From contig JAFSYV010000114.1 in assembly GCA_017443585.1 (NCBI GenBank), forward strand, positions 1 to 37,976: a stretch of DNA of 37,976 nucleotides, read 5' to 3'. This DNA is from Lentisphaeria bacterium. Its GTDB lineage: Bacteria > Verrucomicrobiota > Lentisphaeria > Victivallales > Victivallaceae. Under the pieces are notes generated by a model, which saw only the letters and a program-made list of their open reading frames with translations, searched no databases and was not told the DNA's origin. Every line of letters starts with the position of its first letter. Positions within the stretch are counted from its first letter, which is position 1. This document shows, piece by piece, positions 15,376 to 23,686 of the stretch. The position numbers and the translations under genes were made by a program.

Positions 15376-17997
15376 ATGGATACCCCCGTTCCTCCCGAAG
15401 AAAAGAAACCCCTCGACGTCGATACGGACGCCATGTCCACATTGCCGGGCCGCTCCTCGGATGACGAGGAGGTCATGAGCACCGAAGAAATCAGAAAACT
15501 GCTGAATCTTTCGGAAAAGAACAGCATCTCCGGTGCTTACGACGATCTTCACGCCATCGGCCTCGGCGGTTTCGGCGCGGTCTACGGGGCTTGGGAACCG
15601 GGGCTGGAGCGCCAGCTCGCATTGAAGATCCTGCGGCCCAATTACCGCCAGCTGCCCGAGCGGATCAAGGCCTTCATCCGCGAGGCCCGCATCACCGCCA
15701 GGATCGCCCATCCCAACATCGTCCCCGTTCACCGGATCGGCGTCTTCGAGGACGCGGGCGTCTACTTTTCCATGAAGCGGATCCAGGGGGAAACGCTCCA
15801 GTCCATACTCCGCCACATGACCGAGGACCGCGAAGGCTACCGGAAAAAGTACAACCTTCCCCGGCTGATCGATATCTTCATGGGCGTCTGTCAGGGGGTC
15901 TCCTACGCTCACCGGAGCGGGTTCCTGCACTGCGACCTGAAGCCCGGCAACGTCATGGTCGGAAACTTCGGTGAAGTGCTGGTCATGGACTGGGGACTGG
16001 CCCGCCCGCTCCCCCCCGAAGACGGCGAAGCCGAAACCCCGCCGAAAGAGGTGGAATGCGAGGGAGCTCCCGCCCTTCCGCTGGGCGGGACGCCCGTTTT
16101 CATGGCCCCCGAACACCTGAGTCTGAACTCCTCACAGCCCACGATCCGTTCCGACATCTACGCATTGGGCTGCGTCCTTTATTCGATTTTGACCTGGCAT
16201 ACGGCCCCCTTCGACGGCAACGGTTCCCTCGAGGAGATCCAGCGCCGGGTGGTCCAGGGCAAACTGGTCCCGCCCCGGAGCTGCGCTCCCCCCGGCCGGG
16301 TGGTCCCCCTGGAGCTGGAGGCCATCTGCCTCAAGGCCATGGCCCGCCATCCCGAAGACCGCTATGCACGGGTCGAGGAACTCATCGAAGATCTGCAGCG
16401 CTACCGGGACGGTTTGCCGGTCAATGCCTATTCTCCCTCGCGGATCTACCGGGCGGGCAAGTTCATCTTCCGGCGGCCGCTGGTCCCCGCGGCCCTGCTT
16501 CTGGCGCTGCTGGTGTGGTTCGTCTTCTTTCTCTACAACTCCTTCAACGAGCTGATCTTCGTCGAGTCGCTGCGGACCAACGCCTGGAACTACGCCCGGA
16601 GCGGGGACAACAGTCTCATGCAGGCGCGTCGGCGGTTTTCGCGGCTCCGGACGGGGGTCGGGAGCGCCGCCGATCTGCGGAATCAGGAGCAGGCCATCCG
16701 CATCGGGGCCATGGAGGCCGAAGCCGACTTCCGGGCCGCCATGGACTCCCTCGCCCGCATCCCGGAAAAATACCGCAACTCCCGCCTCGTGCTGCTGACC
16801 GCCGGGAGCATGTTCCGCGGGCTTTACAGTTTCTTCAACCTCATCGGCGACAACGAGAAGCTCCACCAGGTCGCCAAGACCTACTCCGGCCGCTGGCCGG
16901 ATATCTTCGTCCCCGCCAGGGCCATGGATCCCGATCTGGACAAGATGTTCCGGCAGGCCCTTTCGGGAAACGGCTGGCTTGAGATCTTCGTCGCGGAGCG
17001 GGTGAAGACCCGCACCGAAAACGGGAACGTCATCCGCATCGTCGGGAACGGCCCGGTCACGTGGTATGTGGAGGACGGTTCGAAACAGCGGCTCCGGCTG
17101 CCCGGCCCGGTGGACGGCAGTTTCCGCAGCGGCGGAGTCCTGCTGAGGTTCAGGCTCCCCGTGGGGCTCTACACCGTGGTCGGGTCCCTGGGCGGCGTGG
17201 AAAAGCGCGTTCCGGTGCGGGTCTCCCTGAGCAGAAAGAGCCGGGTCGATCTTTCCCGTTTCTACCGGGTCCCCGAGGGGATGGTGCTGGTCCCCGGCGG
17301 CGAATTCCGGCACGAACCGGAACTCAGCAACAGCATCAGCCGTTTTTCCTTCGAGGAGGATTTCTTCATCAAGCGCACCGAGGTGACGGTTGGGGAGTAC
17401 CTCGAGTTCTGGAAGAGCATTTCCGATCCCGCGCTGAAAGAGCGTTGCGCCTCCTACTATTTCAGCGGTCCGGACTCTCTCCATTGTGTCCGGAGCTGGG
17501 ATGACGGGGGCAAACTTCTGCGTCCGGGGCTGACGGCCGGACATCCGGTCACGGGGATCTCCTCCTCCGCCGCCGAGGCCTACTGCCGCTTCCTGAGCGA
17601 AAAACTGAAGCGGCGGGTCGCGCTCCCCACCAGCTCCCAGTGGAGCAAGGCGGCCGGCGGGATCGACGGTTTGGAGTATGCCTGGGGGAACACCTACCGG
17701 AAAGGCATGGCCGTCCTCGGCACCGGCAGCGCCAGGGCTGCGGCCAGCGCTCCGGGGGATGTTTCCGTCTACGGGGTCCTGGATATGACGGGAAACGTCC
17801 GCGAATTCGTCAAGGCGCCTTCGCCGCAGGGGGGCCGGGGCAAGGTCTGTGCGACGATGGGAGGCTCCTACGATTCCGCGCCCGGCGAGGCCCGGCTTTC
17901 CGAGATCGTCTATTCCGTCCGGGGCGGGGATGACACGGGCTTCCGTTACGTGATGTTCCCCGTCGAAAAGGAAAGAGTGCCGGTCCCGGAAAAATGA
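15376..17997 (+). CDS. Ser/Thr protein kinase - TM - FGE/sulfatase-modifying-factor domain fusion
   Basis: An 873-residue protein. Residues about 55-345 are a Hanks-type kinase: Gly-rich loop 'IGLGGFGAVYGA', Lys84, Glu103, catalytic loop 'HCDLKPGN' (185-192, Asp187), metal motif Asp205 in 'DWG' and 'APE' 244-246. The usual HRD arginine is Cys186. A transmembrane helix spans about 369-388. An extracytoplasmic linker follows, then from about 636 an FGE-sulfatase (SUMF1) fold: 'MVLVPGGEF', 'FFIKRTEVTVGEY', 'YAWGNTY', 'LDMTGNVREFV', 'GFRYVMFP'. The oxidase cysteine pair of true formylglycine generators is not evident, so binding or sensing is more likely. The stop overlaps the ABC-F start by ATGA. 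Confidence 0.92.
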   Translation: MDTPVPPEEKKPLDVDTDAMSTLPGRSSDDEEVMSTEEIRKLLNLSEKNSISGAYDDLHAIGLGGFGAVYGAWEPGLERQLALKILRPNYRQLPERIKAFIREARITARIAHPNIVPVHRIGVFEDAGVYFSMKRIQGETLQSILRHMTEDREGYRKKYNLPRLIDIFMGVCQGVSYAHRSGFLHCDLKPGNVMVGNFGEVLVMDWGLARPLPPEDGEAETPPKEVECEGAPALPLGGTPVFMAPEHLSLNSSQPTIRSDIYALGCVLYSILTWHTAPFDGNGSLEEIQRRVVQGKLVPPRSCAPPGRVVPLELEAICLKAMARHPEDRYARVEELIEDLQRYRDGLPVNAYSPSRIYRAGKFIFRRPLVPAALLLALLVWFVFFLYNSFNELIFVESLRTNAWNYARSGDNSLMQARRRFSRLRTGVGSAADLRNQEQAIRIGAMEAEADFRAAMDSLARIPEKYRNSRLVLLTAGSMFRGLYSFFNLIGDNEKLHQVAKTYSGRWPDIFVPARAMDPDLDKMFRQALSGNGWLEIFVAERVKTRTENGNVIRIVGNGPVTWYVEDGSKQRLRLPGPVDGSFRSGGVLLRFRLPVGLYTVVGSLGGVEKRVPVRVSLSRKSRVDLSRFYRVPEGMVLVPGGEFRHEPELSNSISRFSFEEDFFIKRTEVTVGEYLEFWKSISDPALKERCASYYFSGPDSLHCVRSWDDGGKLLRPGLTAGHPVTGISSSAAEAYCRFLSEKLKRRVALPTSSQWSKAAGGIDGLEYAWGNTYRKGMAVLGTGSARAAASAPGDVSVYGVLDMTGNVREFVKAPSPQGGRGKVCATMGGSYDSAPGEARLSEIVYSVRGGDDTGFRYVMFPVEKERVPVPEK

Positions 17998-19961
17998 TCG
18001 ATTTTCGCGGTATCTGCAAGAGCTTTGCAGGCAAGGATATACTCAAGGATGTGACATTCCGCGTCAACCCCGGTGAGCGGGTGGGCGTGGTGGGCCCCAA
18101 CGGCGCGGGCAAGAGCACCCTTTTCGCCATTCTCACGGGGGAACTTTCTCCTGATTCGGGCACCGTGGCCGTGCCCCGCGACCACCGGATCGGCGTCATG
18201 CGTCAGTACATCGACCACTCGGAACTGCCCCGGAAACTGCTGGAGTTCACCGCCGATGCCATTCCCGAACTGAAGACCGGAGCCGCCGAGCTGAAAAGAA
18301 TCGAAAGCGACATGGCGGAAAACCGCATCCCCGACGAGGAGCTGGAGCGGGTCCTGCGCCGTCACGGCGAACTGCAGACCATGATCGAGCATCTGGGGGC
18401 CTACCATCTGGATGTGGAGGCCGCCCGGGCGCTGAGCAGTCTGGGCTTCGGCGAAGAGGATTTCGACCGGCCCCTTTCCAGTTTTTCCGGGGGCTGGCAG
18501 ATGCGCGCCGCGCTGGCCAGGGTGCTGATCTCCCGCCCCGACACGCTGCTGCTGGACGAGCCTTCCAACTATCTGGACGTCCCCGCCGTGGAGTGGCTCT
18601 GCCGCTTCCTCGAAAGTTTCGCCGGGACCTTGGTGCTGATCTCCCACGACCGCTTCCTGCTGCGGAAACTTGCGAACATCATCGTGGAGATCAATCAGGG
18701 CACGGCCACCCGCTACCCCGGCTCCTACGACTTCTACTGCCGCGAAAGGGAACAGCGCAGTCACGCCCTCGAGGCGGCCAAGCGGAACTCCGACCGGGAA
18801 AAGGAGCGGCTGGGGCGGCTCATCGACCGCTTCAGGAGCAAGAGCACCAAAGCCGCCGCCGCCAAGAGCTGGCAGAAGAAGCTGGATGCCATGGAGGATA
18901 TCACGCTCCCCGACGAACTGAACTACAAGGGCGTGATCCGCTTCCCCGCGCCGCCCGCCGCCGGGGTGGAGGCGGTCCGGCTGGAACATGTGACCTTCGG
19001 CTACGACCGGGACCATCTGCTCTTCGAGGGGCTCGATCTGACCGTCAACACGGGGGATAAGCTGGGCATCATCGGCTACAACGGCCGGGGCAAGACCACC
19101 CTCATGAAGCTCATGGCGGGGAAACTCACGCCCCTGTCGGGCCGGGTCGTTCCCGGACACCACGCGGTCATCGGCTATCAGGCGCAGGAGTTTTCGGAAC
19201 TGCTGCCCGCCGAGATGTCGGTCTACGATGCCGTCCGCGAAGCGCTCCCCGGCGGCGCCTCCACGGCCAATCTGATGAACGTCCTCGGTTCCTTCGGCTT
19301 TTCCGGGAACGATGCGGAAAAGCGCTGCGGGATCCTTTCTGGCGGCGAGCGGATCCGGCTGCAGTTCGCCCGGATCTTCGTCAATCCGCCGAACTTTTTG
19401 CTGCTCGACGAGCCCACCACCCACCTGGACCTGGCCGCAAGGGAGCTGCTCCAGCAGGCCCTCTGCGATTTTCCGGGAACGGTCTGTCTGGTCAGTCACG
19501 ACATCGAATTCGTCCGCAACGCCGCCACGTCGATCCTGGCTCTGGAATCAGGCGGCGTGAAGCGGTATTTCGGCAACTACGACTACTATCTGGAAAAATC
19601 CGGCATATTGAACCGGATCGCTCCGGTTTCCGCCCCCGTGCGTCCCGACGGCGGGACCGTGCAGGAAAGCGCCCGCCAGCGGCGGCAGGAGCGCGCCCGC
19701 GCCCGCCAGGCCATCCAGGGCGAACTCAGGAAATGCGCCCGGACCGTCGAAGAGATCGAAAAACGCTGCAACGAACTCACCGACCGGAAGACCTTTCTGG
19801 TCGCCAAACTCTCGAGCGGCACTAAAGTGGACTTTGCCGCGTTGAAGCGGGAACTGGCCGAAGTCGAGAAGCAGCTCGAACAGTGCGAAAAGGACTGGGA
19901 ACGCTCCGCCATGGAGCTGGAAGCGCTCCGTCTCGAAAACGACCGCATCAACTCCAACTGA
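17994..19961 (+). CDS. ABC-F family ATPase (translation/ribosome factor)
   Basis: A 655-residue protein with two ABC cassettes and no membrane segment. Cassette 1: Walker A 'GPNGAGKST' (34-42), signature 'FSGGWQMR' (164-171), Walker B 'LLLDEPSNYLD' with Asp188/Glu189. Cassette 2: 'GYNGRGKTT' (361-369), 'LSGGERIRLQ', 'LLLDEPTTHLD' with Asp472/Glu473. A linker rich in Arg/Lys follows cassette 1 and a coiled coil covers about 555-655, like the Uup/YdiF branch. ABC-F proteins act on ribosomes to rescue stalls or adjust translation; Uup-type also affects DNA recombination intermediates. Its ATGA overlap with the kinase gene is an unusual partnership. Confidence 0.93.
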   Translation: MIDFRGICKSFAGKDILKDVTFRVNPGERVGVVGPNGAGKSTLFAILTGELSPDSGTVAVPRDHRIGVMRQYIDHSELPRKLLEFTADAIPELKTGAAELKRIESDMAENRIPDEELERVLRRHGELQTMIEHLGAYHLDVEAARALSSLGFGEEDFDRPLSSFSGGWQMRAALARVLISRPDTLLLDEPSNYLDVPAVEWLCRFLESFAGTLVLISHDRFLLRKLANIIVEINQGTATRYPGSYDFYCREREQRSHALEAAKRNSDREKERLGRLIDRFRSKSTKAAAAKSWQKKLDAMEDITLPDELNYKGVIRFPAPPAAGVEAVRLEHVTFGYDRDHLLFEGLDLTVNTGDKLGIIGYNGRGKTTLMKLMAGKLTPLSGRVVPGHHAVIGYQAQEFSELLPAEMSVYDAVREALPGGASTANLMNVLGSFGFSGNDAEKRCGILSGGERIRLQFARIFVNPPNFLLLDEPTTHLDLAARELLQQALCDFPGTVCLVSHDIEFVRNAATSILALESGGVKRYFGNYDYYLEKSGILNRIAPVSAPVRPDGGTVQESARQRRQERARARQAIQGELRKCARTVEEIEKRCNELTDRKTFLVAKLSSGTKVDFAALKRELAEVEKQLEQCEKDWERSAMELEALRLENDRINSN

Positions 19962-19986
19962 CCCCGCTTCGCCGGGGGAGGGGCCC

Positions 19987-20898
19987 TTACGACCGCAGGG
20001 CGCGGAGCCGGGCGATCCGTTCCTCGATGGGGGGATGGGTGCTGAACCAGCTGTCCATGCCGCCCCGCAGCTTCAGCGCGGGACTCACGATGAACATGGA
20101 TTCCGTGGTTTTGCTGTATTCCATGGGCGTGGTGTCGGCGGCGAGCTTGGCCAGCGCATTTGCCAGGCCGTCGGGATTCCGGGTGAACTCCACCGCCGAG
20201 GCGTCGGCCAGGTACTCCCGCTGGCGGCTCATGGCCATCTGGATCAGCGCCGTGAGCACCGGGGAAAGGATCGCCAGCACGATGCCGATGAGCACGAAGA
20301 TCGCCTGCGCGTTGCCCTCCCGGCCGCCCCGGCGGCGTCCGGAAGTGAAGAAACTCATGCGCAGGAAGATCTCGCTGAGCATGACGATGCCTCCCGCCAT
20401 CACCGCCATCAGCATGGAATAGCGGATGTCGTAGTTCCGGATATGGGCCATTTCATGGGCCACCACCCCCTGAAGCTCGTCGCGGGTGAGTTTGTTGTAG
20501 AGCCCCGCCGTGACCGCCACGGCGGCGCTGTCCGGACTCGTTCCCGTGGCGAAGGCGTTGGGACAGTCGGTGTCGATCAGGTAGACCCGCGGCATGGGGA
20601 GCCCGGCGGCGAGGGACATTTCCTCCACCACGTCGAAGAGCCGGGGCAGGTCGCTTTTGGTGATCTCATGGGCCCCGTTGATGCCCATGACCGCGGATTC
20701 GCCGCCGGCCCAGGCGATGAGGAGCATGATCCCCGCGATGACGGCCCCGGCGATGACGCCGATCCCCGCGTCCTCGAAAAGGGCTTTGCCGAAAACGGCC
20801 CCGATCCCGACGAAAAACGCCGTCATGAGCAGGATGAGGAGGGCGCTGTTCCGGCAGTTGGCCGCGATGAGCGAACGGAATGTTTCTCTCTTTGCCAT
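19987..20898 (-). CDS. htpX: M48 zinc metalloprotease, HtpX-like
   Basis: A 303-residue membrane protease with the zinc motif 'HEMAH' (H148, E149, H152). Hydrophobic helices lie at about 18-38, 45-66, 160-177 and 195-216, matching HtpX, whose active site faces the cytoplasm and degrades misfolded membrane proteins. The third zinc ligand is probably the glutamate in 'SRQREYLADASAVEF', the usual 'EYxAD' motif. It begins 9 bp after the LemA gene; lemA-htpX pairs are common in bacteria. It is convergent with the ABC-F gene, 25 bp away. Confidence 0.92.
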   Translation of the reverse strand: MAKRETFRSLIAANCRNSALLILLMTAFFVGIGAVFGKALFEDAGIGVIAGAVIAGIMLLIAWAGGESAVMGINGAHEITKSDLPRLFDVVEEMSLAAGLPMPRVYLIDTDCPNAFATGTSPDSAAVAVTAGLYNKLTRDELQGVVAHEMAHIRNYDIRYSMLMAVMAGGIVMLSEIFLRMSFFTSGRRRGGREGNAQAIFVLIGIVLAILSPVLTALIQMAMSRQREYLADASAVEFTRNPDGLANALAKLAADTTPMEYSKTTESMFIVSPALKLRGGMDSWFSTHPPIEERIARLRALRS

Positions 20899-20907
20899 GG
20901 GACGACG

Positions 20908-21459
20908 TCAGAACTTGACTTTCGGCACTTCGCGGTCGGCGGCCTCGGTGATCTGCCACAGGGGGGCTTCCCTGAAGTTGAACATGGAGGCGAAAATGCA
21001 CGCCGGGAAGAGGGCGATGGCCGTGTTGTAGTCGGTGGCCGTGTCGTTGTAGTGCTGTCGGGCGAAGGTGATGCGGTTCTCGGTCGAGGTCAGCTCCTCC
21101 TGAAGGGCCAGGAAGTTCTGGTTGGCCTTGAGCTGGGGATAAGCCTCCACGTGGATCATCAGGTTCCTGAGCGCCCCGGAGAGGTTGGATTCGGCTTCGA
21201 TGCGGCCGGCGGTGTCCCGGTGGGGAGCGATGGCCGCGGAACGGGCCTGCGTCACCCGTTCGAGGACCCCGGATTCGTGGGCGGCGTAGCCCTTGACCGT
21301 TTCCACCAGATTGGGGATGAGATCGCAGCGGCGCTTCAGCTGCACGTCGATCTGGGCCCAGGCGTTGTCCACCTCCTTCCGGCGGCCGACGAGCCCGTTG
21401 TAGAGGACGATGACCGCGATGACCGCGACGACGACGACGGCTGTGATGATCCAGGGCAT
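20908..21459 (-). CDS. lemA: LemA family protein
   Basis: 183 residues from the ATG at 21459, chosen over an earlier ATG because AAAGGAG lies 9 bases upstream and the protein then starts with its membrane anchor ('MPWIITAVVVVAVIAVIVLY'). The conserved LemA core is clear: 'VDNAWAQIDVQLKRRCDLIP', 'NLVETVKGYAAHE', 'ARQHYNDTATDYN' and the closing 'FPACIFASMFNF'. LemA proteins are single-pass helical-bundle membrane proteins of poorly known function. Adjacent to the htpX-like protease and read from the promoter at 21509-21537. Confidence 0.93.
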   Translation of the reverse strand: MPWIITAVVVVAVIAVIVLYNGLVGRRKEVDNAWAQIDVQLKRRCDLIPNLVETVKGYAAHESGVLERVTQARSAAIAPHRDTAGRIEAESNLSGALRNLMIHVEAYPQLKANQNFLALQEELTSTENRITFARQHYNDTATDYNTAIALFPACIFASMFNFREAPLWQITEAADREVPKVKF

Positions 21460-21508
21460 GTTCGAAATTCTCCTTTCTTTTGACGGGTGTTTGCCGGATA
21501 TTTTTGGA

Positions 21509-21537
21509 AATATACTCTTTTCCGCCGATTTTTTCAA
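21509..21537 (-). promoter_or_regulatory. Sigma70-like promoter of lemA-htpX
   Basis: On the minus strand, -35 TTGAAA (21532-21537), 17-bp spacer, -10 TATATT (21509-21514), in the 94-bp gap after the helicase gene. The leader to the LemA ATG is about 42 nt. It shows that lemA-htpX can be read independently of the genes upstream. Confidence 0.7.
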
Positions 21538-21553
21538 GGGACGGCGACGGTTT

Positions 21554-23686
21554 TCAATTGATTATTTCGCTGCGGTAGGGCAGGGACTCGAGAAAAACCT
21601 TTCCGTAATTGCGGGTGATCATCCGGGGATCGAGGATCGTGATGTAGCCCCGGTCGTCCCGGTTCCGGATGAGCCTCCCCGCGCCCTGGCGGAATTTCAG
21701 CACCGCCTCGGGGAGCGAGTATTCGTTGAACGAGCTGGCGCCCCGGCTGTCGATCTCCCTCAGCCGGGCCGCGGTCAGGGGGTGGGAGGGGACGGCGAAG
21801 GGCAGCTTGGTGATGATCACGTGGCTCAGGGCTTCGCCGGGCACGTCCACGCCGGTCCAGAAGCTGTCGGTGCCGAAGAGGACCGAGTTCACGTCTTCCC
21901 GGAACTCCCGGAGCAGCCGGGTGCGGCTCTGGGTCCCCTGGACCAGCAGCTGCCAGTCGTTGTCGAGGAATTCGTCATGGAGCGTTTCCGCGCACCAGTG
22001 CAGCAGATCGTAGCTGGTGAAGAGGACGAAGGCTTTGCCGTCGGTGAGTTTCAGCGAAGAGAGGATCTCGTCGGCCAGTTTTTTCCGGTATTCGGCCGAT
22101 TTCGGGTCGGGCATGCGCCGTATCACCCGGACTTTGGCCTGATCCGGGGAAAAGGGGGAGTCCAGCTGAAGCGTCCGGCCCTCGAAACCGGTGCGGCCGA
22201 CGAAGTAGTCGAAGCGGTTGCGCACGGTCAGCGTGGCGCTGCACAGAACGATGGTGAAGTCCCCGTTGAAAAGCCGTTCGTCGAGAAGTTCGGCGACGTT
22301 GAGGGGCGTGACGTGGAGCGTCATGCCTCCGGAGTCCTCTTCCGCGTAGTAGACCGCCTTGTCCATGGTCCGGTGCATGAAGGTGGCGATGCAGTCCACG
22401 CACTCCCGGCAGCGGGAAAGCATGGATTCGATCTCGGTCTTGAAGGAGTTGTCCTCTTCGTCTTCGTCGTCGGCGATCTTCTGGAGCTGCCCCGCCAGAT
22501 CCATGAGTTTTTGGGTCAGATTGTCGACGAAGTGCTCCGGATGGGTGATCTCGAGGGCCGTTTCGTCGCTGCGCCGGAGCAGTTCCTCGAAGTTGGCGAA
22601 GAAGCCGTAGCTTTCGTCCCGCGTTTCCGCCACCAGGCCCCGGACCGCCGGATCCACGCCGTGAGCCCGCATGAGGAGCCCCTTGGCGTTGTCGGGATTG
22701 TAGATCCGGTTCAGCATGCCGACCACGGCGGGGCGGGAAAGGTGGACCCCCAGATGGTTCGCCGCCGCGTCTTCGAGGTCGTGGGCCTCGTCGAAAAGCA
22801 CCGCCCCGTAATTGGGCAGAAGCGCCCCGGCGGCGCCTTCGAGGTAACGCATGGAAAGATCGGTGAAAAAGAGCGCATGGTTGGCCACGATGATGTCGGC
22901 CTCCTCCCACTGCCGCCGGGCCTCGAAGTAGCAGCAGTTCTTGAAGTGGGGGCACTTGGCCCGCATGCAGTTGCCGGTCTCGCAGCAGATCAGATTCCAG
23001 ATCTCGGGATCGAGACGGAAGTTGAAATCCTCCCGTGAGCCGCCGCCTTTCTGTTCCAGATCTCGGGTCACCCGTTCCAGATCCAGCGCCATGGAGGGGT
23101 TGGGGATCAGCAGATCCTTCTGTTCCCCCGAAAGCATGGCGAGACGCCTGCGGCAGACGTAGTTGCGCCGTCCCTTGGCCAGCGCGGCCTTGATCTCGAT
23201 GCCCAGGAGTTTGCTCAGGAAGGGGATGTCCTTGCCGATGAGCTGCTCCTGCAGGTTGATGGTCCCGGTGCTGATCACCGCCGGCCGGCACTTGTGCCGC
23301 GCCCGGAAGACCAGCGGCACCAGATAGGCGAAACTCTTGCCCACGCCCGTGGGGGCTTCCACGCAGAGGTGTTCGCCGGAGCAGAACGCTTCGGCGATGG
23401 CGTCGGCCATGGCCCGCTGCTGGGGGCGGAGTTCGCATTTGAGTCCGGCGGCGGCGGCGTTCTGTTCCAGGGTGCCGCCGGGGGCGAAAAAGCGGTCGCA
23501 CTCCTCGCGGAAGGCTCCGGTCAGGTCCTCTTCTTCCTCGACTTCGTATTCCGTTTCGAACTCATCGAGGGAAAAGGGCTCTTCCCCCGGCGGGAACACA
23601 TCCGCATCTTCGTCTTCCGGCTTTTCGACGCCTTCGGGGATCCCCGCGAAGGGATCGTCGAAGGGGGTTCCGACAGGCTTGATCAT
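21554..23686 (-). CDS. DinG/XPD-family superfamily 2 DNA helicase
   Basis: 710 residues from the ATG at 23686, which overlaps the previous stop as ATGA; an ATG 24 bases earlier is possible but less likely. Walker A 'EAPTGVGKS' is at about 110-118, the DEAH box 'LFDEAHDLED' at about 297-306. A cysteine cluster ('YVCRRR', 'CETGNC', 'RAKCPHFKNC') fits the 4Fe-4S cluster of the family. Later motifs are 'VLCSATL', 'TDSFWTGVDVPG' and 'QGAGRLIRN'. DinG-type enzymes unwind 5'-overhang duplexes, R-loops or G-quadruplexes. The first ~60 residues are acidic and probably flexible. It follows an AlbA_2 protein gene in an operon beginning at ruvB. Confidence 0.92.
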   Translation of the reverse strand: MIKPVGTPFDDPFAGIPEGVEKPEDEDADVFPPGEEPFSLDEFETEYEVEEEEDLTGAFREECDRFFAPGGTLEQNAAAAGLKCELRPQQRAMADAIAEAFCSGEHLCVEAPTGVGKSFAYLVPLVFRARHKCRPAVISTGTINLQEQLIGKDIPFLSKLLGIEIKAALAKGRRNYVCRRRLAMLSGEQKDLLIPNPSMALDLERVTRDLEQKGGGSREDFNFRLDPEIWNLICCETGNCMRAKCPHFKNCCYFEARRQWEEADIIVANHALFFTDLSMRYLEGAAGALLPNYGAVLFDEAHDLEDAAANHLGVHLSRPAVVGMLNRIYNPDNAKGLLMRAHGVDPAVRGLVAETRDESYGFFANFEELLRRSDETALEITHPEHFVDNLTQKLMDLAGQLQKIADDEDEEDNSFKTEIESMLSRCRECVDCIATFMHRTMDKAVYYAEEDSGGMTLHVTPLNVAELLDERLFNGDFTIVLCSATLTVRNRFDYFVGRTGFEGRTLQLDSPFSPDQAKVRVIRRMPDPKSAEYRKKLADEILSSLKLTDGKAFVLFTSYDLLHWCAETLHDEFLDNDWQLLVQGTQSRTRLLREFREDVNSVLFGTDSFWTGVDVPGEALSHVIITKLPFAVPSHPLTAARLREIDSRGASSFNEYSLPEAVLKFRQGAGRLIRNRDDRGYITILDPRMITRNYGKVFLESLPYRSEIIN

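Noticed and set aside
12748..16116. A minus-strand open frame of 1122 codons across the ExbB/ExbD-like and kinase genes
   Set aside because: It is antisense to genes with clear domains, has a low-complexity Gly/His/Pro/Asp-rich composition, and no family motif; a by-product of GC-rich codon use.
19962..19986. GC-rich hairpin CCCCG...CGGGG between convergent genes
   Set aside because: No T-run follows on either strand, so it is not supported as a terminator.
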